Shown: in pieces, positions 15,186-21,395 of the stretch | Numbering within the stretch: the stretch's first letter is position 1 | Layout of the letters: each line of letters begins with the position of its first letter | DNA from: Candidatus Hydrogenedentota bacterium | Lineage (GTDB): Bacteria > Hydrogenedentota > Hydrogenedentia > Hydrogenedentales > SLHB01 | NCBI GenBank assembly: GCA_007130675.1 | Contig: SLSB01000112.1 | Location: forward strand, 1-21,395 | DNA: 21,395 nt | Reading direction: 5' to 3' | Made by a program: the position numbers and the translations under genes | The notes under the pieces: generated by a model | Seen by the model: only the letters and a program-made list of their open reading frames with translations | The model's database searches: none | Told to the model about the DNA's origin: nothing

Positions 15186-17537
15186 ATGAAACGGTTTAGT
15201 TTTAATACATTTTTAGCTGGCGACGGAAATCGCGTGGCACTCGACGTTTGCAGGCGTATCGCCGACCTCGAGCCTGTCGCGCCGATGCCCGTCTTGCTGC
15301 TGGGCGAGGAAGGCTGTGGAAAAACCCACCTGCTGTACTCGATCTGGAAGCGCGTAAAGGCGACGTCGCCCCGCACCTCGCTCGCGGTGGTTACCGCGCG
15401 CGAATTCCGGCGGGAAATCCGCGATTTGATCGGCGAACCCGCGCCCGTCGAGAAAGCTGAATCGGCCATCCTGCTGATCGACCAGCTCGAACAGTTCGAA
15501 ACCATGCTTGACGAGCTGGAGGCCGTCGTCCGAATATTTCTGGACAACAATCACGCCGTGATGCTGGCCAGCAACGTGCACCCCCGGCGGCTCAACGCCC
15601 TGCCCCAAGGGTTGAAAGACATGGTCGCCGAGGGCCAGACGGTACAGATGCGGTTGCTCGACGGCGAAACCCAGCTCGAGGTGCTGCGGCGCGAGATACG
15701 CTCCGAGAGTCAAGCGGTACTCGAAAAGCAGCGCAGCGAGATCGACCGGTTGCGCGCGCTCCTCGAGCGGGTGAGCCCGGGCCCCGGCAGTGACCAACCG
15801 GACAGTGTGCGCGAAGCGCTCGATGCCGAACGAGTGCGCGCCGCGGATTTGACGAAGCAACTCGAGACGGCCACCGCCTTCGCCCATAGCCTCGAAGAAG
15901 AGACCGCTATGTTGAAACGCCGTCTGGAATCCAATGCGCAGGATGACGGCACCGCCGCGGAAACGCTCGCCCGCCTCGAGAGCGAAGCCGCGCAAGCGCG
16001 CGAAGAACTCGCCGCGGCACGAAACGAAGCCGAAACCCTCCGCCGCGAACTCGAGAGCCGCAGCGACGGAGAGGAAGAAATCGAGCAATTGCGTGCGGCG
16101 CTCGAGACGGCGCAGGCACAAAAGGAGAGCGCACTGGCTCAGGCGGCCGCCGAGCATGAGGCCACGCGCCGGCAATTCGAAGAGGAAACGGCGCGGCTCG
16201 GACAAGAGCTGGAAGCGGCGCGGCAAGAATGCGCGCAAGCGCGCCACGAAGCCAATATGCTGCTCGAACGCGCCGAGAAGTTGGTGTCGCAAATTGAAAA
16301 CAATCAGACTCGCTTCCGCGAGACCGAGCAGGAACAACGGCGGCAAATCGAGGAACTCGAGGCGCTCTTGGCAGCGGGTGTGCCCTCACAAGAGCAAGGC
16401 GACCAAATCGCCGCTCTGCAGGAGCAACTGGCCGAGGCCGTGAAGCGCGAAGAAGACGCCCGCGAGGCGTTCGACCGCGAGCGCCGCGAGTTGGCCGAAC
16501 GCTTGGCCCGCAACGAGGAACACATCGAGCAGGAATTGTCCGCTGCCCGAAATCAGGCCGAAGAAGCCCAGCGCGCCCTCGAGGAGGTATCGGCACAACG
16601 CGACCAGCTTCACCAATCGCTCGAATCGGCCAACGCGCAGCGCGAGGAATTGCGCGGCGCACTTGCGGGCGTCCATCGCGAGCGCGAGGACCTGCAAGAC
16701 GCCATCACCCAGGTGCACCGCGAACTCGATGAGGCTCGGGCCGCTCTGGACGATACCCACCGTCAGCGCGAGGAATTGGAACGTGCGCTGCAGGAAACCC
16801 ACACTGAATTGGATAGCCTGCGCGAATCCTGTGAACAGGCTGGTCGTGCGCGCGACGAGGCGCAAGCCGCTCTCGAGGAGAGCAGAAACCGCCTCGAAGA
16901 AACCGAGTCGCAGGCCCTGCGTGCGGAACAGCGCCTGGCCGAGCAATCCGCCGAGATGGATTCACTCCGTCACGATGCCGCCGCTCAGGTGGCTCAGGCC
17001 AACGCGCAGGCCGGTGAACTCGAGGGGCAGCTCGCCCAGTTGCAGACGCGTCTGGACAAAGCGATTGAAACCGGCAGCGAGATGGCGCGCCAATTACAAG
17101 AGACGCGCACGGAACTGCTCGGTTCGGCAGACGCTGTCGACAGTGCCTGCCAGAGGCTCGCGGCCCTTGGCGTTGAAGAAGTTGATGAACCGGCCGATGC
17201 CTCATGGGTGACGCACCCCGGCGACGTCGACCAGGCGGACCATACTCCGAACGACAGCGTGCAGCAAAACCCCGAAACCGAACCGGCCGCCCAGGAGCCC
17301 CAAGATACCCCGCCGCCGGATAACGACGATGACGATGCCGCATTTGATCAGGACCGCATGGTGTTGCCTCCGGCCCCCGATGAGGAAGACATTGAAGACG
17401 ACGCCAACCCTGTCGCTGACACCGGCGAATCACACGGAACATGGGACCCCCCGAAGCCGCCCGGCGCATTGGATCTGCCCGAAACCCCGCTCGGCCCCCT
17501 CGAAGACCTTTCCCCTCTGGAAGACGACCGCGAATAA
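15186..17537 (+). CDS. DnaA-like AAA+ ATPase domain fused to a long coiled coil and acidic tail
   Basis: The 783-residue protein opens with a region matching DnaA/Hda domain III: KRFSFNTFLAGDGNRVAL (2-19), Walker A LGEEGCGKTHLL (39-50), Walker B AILLIDQ (94-100), sensor-1-like VMLASNVHPRRL (125-136), and RLLDGETQLEVLRREI (156-171), which parallels the ETR-x-x-I-L helix of DnaA. The DnaA box VII region (L-x-SR) reads ALPQGLKDMVAEG, so the arginine finger is not conserved. There is no sensor-2 lid or helix-turn-helix DNA-binding domain. Instead residues about 170-660 form a glutamate/arginine-rich coiled coil, and about 670-783 an acidic, proline-rich, probably disordered tail. ATG 15186 is preferred because of promoter position and start-site homology; ATG 15165 would add seven residues. 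It is probably a filament-like or scaffold ATPase; its function is unknown to me. Confidence 0.85.
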   Translation: MKRFSFNTFLAGDGNRVALDVCRRIADLEPVAPMPVLLLGEEGCGKTHLLYSIWKRVKATSPRTSLAVVTAREFRREIRDLIGEPAPVEKAESAILLIDQLEQFETMLDELEAVVRIFLDNNHAVMLASNVHPRRLNALPQGLKDMVAEGQTVQMRLLDGETQLEVLRREIRSESQAVLEKQRSEIDRLRALLERVSPGPGSDQPDSVREALDAERVRAADLTKQLETATAFAHSLEEETAMLKRRLESNAQDDGTAAETLARLESEAAQAREELAAARNEAETLRRELESRSDGEEEIEQLRAALETAQAQKESALAQAAAEHEATRRQFEEETARLGQELEAARQECAQARHEANMLLERAEKLVSQIENNQTRFRETEQEQRRQIEELEALLAAGVPSQEQGDQIAALQEQLAEAVKREEDAREAFDRERRELAERLARNEEHIEQELSAARNQAEEAQRALEEVSAQRDQLHQSLESANAQREELRGALAGVHREREDLQDAITQVHRELDEARAALDDTHRQREELERALQETHTELDSLRESCEQAGRARDEAQAALEESRNRLEETESQALRAEQRLAEQSAEMDSLRHDAAAQVAQANAQAGELEGQLAQLQTRLDKAIETGSEMARQLQETRTELLGSADAVDSACQRLAALGVEEVDEPADASWVTHPGDVDQADHTPNDSVQQNPETEPAAQEPQDTPPPDNDDDDAAFDQDRMVLPPAPDEEDIEDDANPVADTGESHGTWDPPKPPGALDLPETPLGPLEDLSPLEDDRE
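16566..16901 (+). repeat. Eight tandem 14-residue (42-bp) repeats inside the coiled coil
   Basis: Translated in frame, this stretch divides into eight units of exactly 14 residues: AQRALEEVSAQRDQ, LHQSLESANAQREE, LRGALAGVHRERED, LQDAITQVHRELDE, ARAALDDTHRQREE, LERALQETHTELDS, LRESCEQAGRARDE and AQAALEESRNRLEE. Position 1 is Leu or Ala, position 5 mostly Leu, and the last two are usually acidic. Fourteen is two heptads, so this is an unusually regular coiled-coil segment, probably grown by duplication and then diverged. Confidence 0.7.
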
Positions 17538-17805
17538 CCGCGGCATGCACCGTTTCGGAAGATGACTGCTTCCCCTCAATGGTTGACGCGTTGGGCATCT
17601 TTGGATCGTGCCACCCATGCCTCGGGTGCTTCTCGACAGAATGCCGCCCGATGACCAAGGCGCTGGAGTCACTCGCCGCGTACGGCGCTCTTGCCGATGC
17701 CTATCCCGCGATATGGCCGGATGCCGCGACTTTCTCTCAGTCAGGAAATCGGGTACACTGGGACTTCCGCACAGTCAGAACACGGGTTGGAAAAGGGGTA
17801 TATGC

Positions 17806-20601
17806 ATGTATCGCTATGTCTTGATTGGTATGGTGGGGGCTTGTGCTTTTTCCGGAGCGGTCCTGGCCAGCGAGCAACCTGTTCCGCTGATCAACCCCCG
17901 GTTCGAAGACGGTCTCATCGGCTGGGAGACTGCCGTCATTGCGCAACCCACGCAGGTGGGTATAGGCGAAGGCCCCTACGCGTCATGCCTCTACGTGCTG
18001 GGCGAAGAGGGCAGCCGCGCAAAGATTGTGCAGCGCATATCGGTGAAGCCCGACCGGTGGTACCGCGCCACATTCCGCTACCGCGCGGTCCCCAACGGCC
18101 CCGGGGGCGGTTATTTGGGACAGTTCCGCGGCGTCCTGACGGATCGGAGGGGCAAGTTCATCGACTATCCGTGCACTATTCCTCTTCTTGATACCTTTGG
18201 TGAGTGGGAGACCGCCAGCGCCGTCTTCAAGGCGCCGTTGTCTACTGGCAAATTCGGATTTGAGTTCAACGCCTCGGGGGCCTGCGATGTGCGCATTGAC
18301 GACGTTGCGCTTACGGAAACCGCTCCCCCTGCCCCCGCCCCCAACACTTGGGCCTCGTATATCACCGAACGCCCCGAGCCGCAATGGTTTTCGTCGTGGG
18401 AATACCTGAATCAGGCCAGCCACTTCCGCCAGATGGGCTTGAAATACGGGTGGCGGTACGTCTACCGCGAGCAGTTTGAGGGCCTTCACGAAAGCCGCAC
18501 CACTCCGCTCTGGCGCGGCCGCGACGCGTACCGCCTCTACGGCGAGCTGGGCATACCCGCATGCGTATATCTGCATTACCCCGCTCTGGACATCTACCAG
18601 GCGTATTACGACTCGAAACCGCCCGATGACATTCCCCGCATGATCGATCCCGCGTGGCACGATGCCTATGTGAAGGCCTGCGAGGAGGCGTGCCGCGAGT
18701 ATGGCGAAACCCCGGGAATTGCCTATTTCTTCGTCGTTGACGAACCGTTTAAGCAATACCGCAACGCTATCATCCCCGAGTCCGAGCGCGAGTCGCCGTT
18801 TTGGGATGCGCTCGATGCCGAGGTGCGCGAGCGGTTTGGCGGCGGCGACCATGGTCTTCCTGAAGACCAGAACGACCCTGACCCCTACCGCTGGATTGCC
18901 TATTTGTCGTGGGCAGCCGAGGACCTCGCGGCCACGTTTGCGCGGCTGCGTACCGTCATTGACGAAGCGGGCATCGACGCCCGCCTGCTCGGTCCCGATG
19001 AATTCGCGGCTCTCTGTCCGCAGCATTGGTGCGATTTGGCCACATCCGTAGACGTATTCACCGGACAGTCGCTCAATGCAATCGCCGGTTACCGAACCTT
19101 TAACGCAGGGTTCCTGACCAAGACTGCCGCCGATTTCACGGGCAAGCCGGTCCACAACGCGACTCAGGTGCCGCTGTACGGCGGTTCACCTTCACCCGAG
19201 GAGGTGCAGCGCCGGTATTCGCAGGTCTTGCAAAACAGCGGCGACGGGCAAATGCTGATAGGTGTCGAATGGTTCGACCGCGAACTGAACCACCACAAAT
19301 ACAGCGCCCCCGAGCGATGGGAGACCATCAAGAGCTTCCTTCAGTTGCAGTCCAGATACATCGTGCAGACACCCACCCATAGCAAAGCCGGGATCCTGTT
19401 CTCGAGTCCGTCGCAAATGGCGCGGGCCACCAGCATCCATGACCGCGAGATTCAATCCACGTATGCGTTTTGCGGGCCGATTCTTGGCGGTTGGCCGCGG
19501 ATGCTCGACAGCTACGCGGTATCCAGAGAGAGAGCAGGATTTGACGGTCTTTCACTGCTTGCCATTCCGCATGCGCCCTACGAACGCAGGATTGTCTACG
19601 AAGCCGTGGTCACATATGTCGAGCAGGGCGGAACACTTGTGGTGCTCGACCCCGAGGCGTTCCAGACCGATATCCGGGGGAACACCCTCGAACGCGAAAC
19701 GCTGCTGGGCGCTACCGTGGCCGAGGCTTCGCCGCAGCGCGTTATCGATGTGACATGGCCTATCGAAGCACGGCTGCGCGTTCATGCCCCAACGTGTTTC
19801 GTGTTGACTCCCACGGGCGAGGCCGAGGTGGTGGCTACCTACGAAGACGGCAGCGCCGCGGCGGTGCGCCATGCCGTGGGCGACGGGCATGTCCTGTTCT
19901 TTGGGGCAAATCCCACAGACGGCGGATATGTTATCGACGATGTCGAATGGCAGGAGTTCTGGCGCGCATTGCTGACCGTCTACGATGTGCCTATGAACTT
20001 GCCCATTTGGCGGTTGCGCCTGCCCGACGAAGGGCTCGTACACGCGCAAGCACCGGAAGATGTGTGCATTACTGGAAACAATTTCGTGCGTGCGCAAAAC
20101 GGCGTCTACCTCGGGGCAAACCGACCGGCTGACGGCTACTACACCCTCAGCGTGCCGCCCGATTTGTCGCCCGAAACCGCCGAAGGCCCGCGCATCGCAT
20201 TCACTGAAGGCGATCTTACCAATCGCACCACGGCGGATGACGGCCCGTTCGAGATGCCCCGGCGCGTGGCAACAGAACCGTACAACGAGGCTGACTGGGC
20301 CAATCGCTGGAGCGCGGAAGCTCTCGAAAACGGGTTGCGCATCACGTTCGCGTTCGACGAAACCCATGACCTGTCGCGCGTGCGCTTCTGGTTCACCGGC
20401 ACCATGCCCGCGCTCGAGCTGGCCACATCCGCGGGTGCCGGCGAGGTTGCCACGGCCCAGCTTCCCGAGCAACATGCCGGCGATGACGTGCACGACATCG
20501 AGATTCAGGTCGCGGGCGAAGCGAATCGCGTCGAGTTGCGGTTCGCTCCCGGTGACGCCGCCTTCGCGCTGGCCGACATCGAGATCTGGGCCGAGCCGTA
20601 G
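17806..20601 (+). CDS. Secreted multi-domain glycoside hydrolase-like protein
   Basis: The ATG at 17806 has AGGGG seven bases upstream and gives 931 residues. A Sec signal peptide (MYRYVLIGMVGACAFSGAVL) probably ends near ALAS-EQ. Residues about 25-172 look like a carbohydrate-binding jelly roll (LINPRFEDGLIGWETA, then WYRATFRYRA and GACDVRIDDVALTE). A TIM-barrel-like part follows at about 185-515, with IAYFFVVDEP at 305-314 and MLIGVEWFDRE at 483-493; Glu313 and Glu488 are candidate catalytic acids by analogy with GH clan A. A region at about 525-710 resembles the GH42 trimerisation (Rossmann-like) fold (YVEQGGTLVVLDPEAF). A beta-rich C-terminus closes the protein. The 268 bases before it (17538-17805) show no clear promoter. 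Substrate and exact family are unresolved; a catalytically inactive binding protein is possible. Confidence 0.65.
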   Translation: MYRYVLIGMVGACAFSGAVLASEQPVPLINPRFEDGLIGWETAVIAQPTQVGIGEGPYASCLYVLGEEGSRAKIVQRISVKPDRWYRATFRYRAVPNGPGGGYLGQFRGVLTDRRGKFIDYPCTIPLLDTFGEWETASAVFKAPLSTGKFGFEFNASGACDVRIDDVALTETAPPAPAPNTWASYITERPEPQWFSSWEYLNQASHFRQMGLKYGWRYVYREQFEGLHESRTTPLWRGRDAYRLYGELGIPACVYLHYPALDIYQAYYDSKPPDDIPRMIDPAWHDAYVKACEEACREYGETPGIAYFFVVDEPFKQYRNAIIPESERESPFWDALDAEVRERFGGGDHGLPEDQNDPDPYRWIAYLSWAAEDLAATFARLRTVIDEAGIDARLLGPDEFAALCPQHWCDLATSVDVFTGQSLNAIAGYRTFNAGFLTKTAADFTGKPVHNATQVPLYGGSPSPEEVQRRYSQVLQNSGDGQMLIGVEWFDRELNHHKYSAPERWETIKSFLQLQSRYIVQTPTHSKAGILFSSPSQMARATSIHDREIQSTYAFCGPILGGWPRMLDSYAVSRERAGFDGLSLLAIPHAPYERRIVYEAVVTYVEQGGTLVVLDPEAFQTDIRGNTLERETLLGATVAEASPQRVIDVTWPIEARLRVHAPTCFVLTPTGEAEVVATYEDGSAAAVRHAVGDGHVLFFGANPTDGGYVIDDVEWQEFWRALLTVYDVPMNLPIWRLRLPDEGLVHAQAPEDVCITGNNFVRAQNGVYLGANRPADGYYTLSVPPDLSPETAEGPRIAFTEGDLTNRTTADDGPFEMPRRVATEPYNEADWANRWSAEALENGLRITFAFDETHDLSRVRFWFTGTMPALELATSAGAGEVATAQLPEQHAGDDVHDIEIQVAGEANRVELRFAPGDAAFALADIEIWAEP

Positions 20602-20630
20602 CGCCAACCCCGTGCCGCCGGGCTCGCGGG

Positions 20631-21395
20631 TCAGCGCACTGGCGCCGCGTCGTACACGATGGTCTGAAACGCGTCCAACGAAAACGTGTGGGGCGCGCCC
20701 GCCGACACCTCGACGGCGGGGGCTTGGTCCGGAGCTGGGCCGGGGGACACAAGCCGGTATTCAGACGGCGCACCGGGCGGCAACTCGAACGCTTCGCCAA
20801 TATCGAGGGTGATGCGTGCCGGTTGCTCGTCAGGGTTGCGCAACACCAGGACGCCCTTGCGGGGCGTCCACGATGCCCATCCATAGATCTGATGCTCGCC
20901 CGGATCCCCGCCGACCCAATGCGTGTCGACAAGCACATCGGCGTTGGCACGTGACCACGCCGCGCCGGCCGCAAGAATATCCCACATGGTCTCGGTCAGC
21001 AGTTCCGGCGTAATATACAACTCCTGCAGACTCGTGCCGCTTCCGAAAAACGACCATACTTCGTCGGCGAAGTCCTCTGGACATTCGCCCATATCAGCCC
21101 CATGCCCGCGCCTCGCATGCACAATGCCCTGGGTCATGAGCGAATTCAGCGGATACAGCGGACCCTGGCGCACGACGTTTCGATAGGTGTGCTTATCCCG
21201 ATAGTTGATCCACTGCTGCCGCCTCGAGCCTTTGCCGGCAAAACCCATGTCCTCCGCGCTGCGCCACGTGCAGTCAGCGTGCCAGAGAAAATAGGGTGTG
21301 GCCCAGGTCCCTGTCGTTGCGCTGATGTAGAGATTCGGGTCGAGTTCGCGCAACTCGCCTGCAAGCCGCATAAGCGCCTCGATATCCTCGATAAA
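20631..21395 (-). CDS. C-terminal part of an alpha-galactosidase-like (GH clan D-type) protein, partial
   Basis: The frame is open from the window edge to the stop at 20631, giving 254 residues without their start. The segment NLYISATTGTWATPYFLWHA, then GPLYPLNSLMTQGI and WSRANADVLVDTHWVGGDP, followed by YGWASWTPRKGVLVLRNP, is what I recall from proteins annotated as alpha-galactosidase or 'enterotoxin' in Bacteroidota and Planctomycetota. It covers the end of the barrel and a C-terminal beta-sandwich (about the last 90 residues). The main catalytic residues, if present, would lie outside or near the edge of the window. It converges on the glycoside hydrolase-like gene with 29 bases between the stops. 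Together they suggest breakdown of external polysaccharide. Family placement is from memory of motifs, not from a search. Confidence 0.6.
   Translation of the reverse strand, partial: FIEDIEALMRLAGELRELDPNLYISATTGTWATPYFLWHADCTWRSAEDMGFAGKGSRRQQWINYRDKHTYRNVVRQGPLYPLNSLMTQGIVHARRGHGADMGECPEDFADEVWSFFGSGTSLQELYITPELLTETMWDILAAGAAWSRANADVLVDTHWVGGDPGEHQIYGWASWTPRKGVLVLRNPDEQPARITLDIGEAFELPPGAPSEYRLVSPGPAPDQAPAVEVSAGAPHTFSLDAFQTIVYDAAPVR

Noticed and set aside
15213..16346. 377-residue minus-strand frame
   Set aside because: Antisense to the DnaA-like coiled-coil gene, which has a promoter and clear motifs.
16566..16901. The 42-bp periodicity as a CRISPR or minisatellite array
   Set aside because: The repeat is visible at protein level only, in frame, with diverged bases and no spacers, so it is coiled-coil periodicity.
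17583..17611. TTGACG as a -35 for the glycoside hydrolase-like gene
   Set aside because: No acceptable -10 at 16-18 bases and about 200 bases of leader; likely chance.
20601..20645. GCGCCA/TGGCGC inverted repeat between the convergent genes, possible bidirectional terminator
   Set aside because: Only six pairs around a 33-base loop, with no T-runs on either side; too weak to call.

Overview
The window is about 21.4 kb of GC-rich (roughly 60% by eye) bacterial chromosome, densely coding. It holds no tRNA, rRNA, CRISPR array, transposase or phage gene that I can recognise. Gram-negative architecture is implied by an outer-membrane polysaccharide export lipoprotein, a Wzc-like copolymerase and secreted glycoside hydrolase-like proteins. 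The gene style (receiverless sigma-54 activators, double DUF4097-like proteins, secreted sugar-active enzymes, long acidic coiled-coil proteins) resembles Planctomycetota/PVC or Hydrogenedentota genomes. That placement is an inference and cannot be fixed from this sequence alone.

Left part (1-9668, all minus strand): a tightly packed exopolysaccharide operon, read right to left. It starts with a sigma-54 enhancer-binding activator that lacks a receiver domain, then a Wza-type export lipoprotein, a Wzz/BY-kinase fusion, a hexapeptide acyltransferase, a WecG/TagA/CpsF glycosyltransferase, a very large membrane-anchored TPR protein, and the start of a further membrane protein cut by the window edge. 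Gaps are 37, 8, 24, -4, 36 and 3 bases, so co-transcription is likely. Glycan would be extended and acetylated in the cytoplasm or inner membrane, passed through the copolymerase and exported by the lipoprotein. The TPR protein probably scaffolds assembly in the periplasm. No flippase or polymerase is visible, so the locus continues outside the window.

Middle (9669-11535): a divergent, largely non-coding region of about 800 bases, with a candidate promoter overlapping two palindromes, leads into an isolated pilT (type IV pilus retraction ATPase).

Right-middle (11584-15015, plus strand): a good sigma-70 promoter carrying a palindrome in its spacer precedes an ECF sigma factor, its zinc-finger membrane anti-sigma factor, and a secreted protein with two DUF4097-like beta-repeat halves. 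This looks like a self-contained envelope-sensing module.

Next (15122-17537): a near-consensus promoter drives the most unusual gene of the window. Its product joins a DnaA-type AAA+ ATPase domain to about 490 residues of coiled coil (including eight 14-residue repeats) and an acidic proline-rich tail, with no DNA-binding domain.

Right end (17806-21395): a secreted, multi-domain glycoside hydrolase-like protein runs convergently against a partial alpha-galactosidase-like (clan GH-D-type) protein that continues past the window edge.
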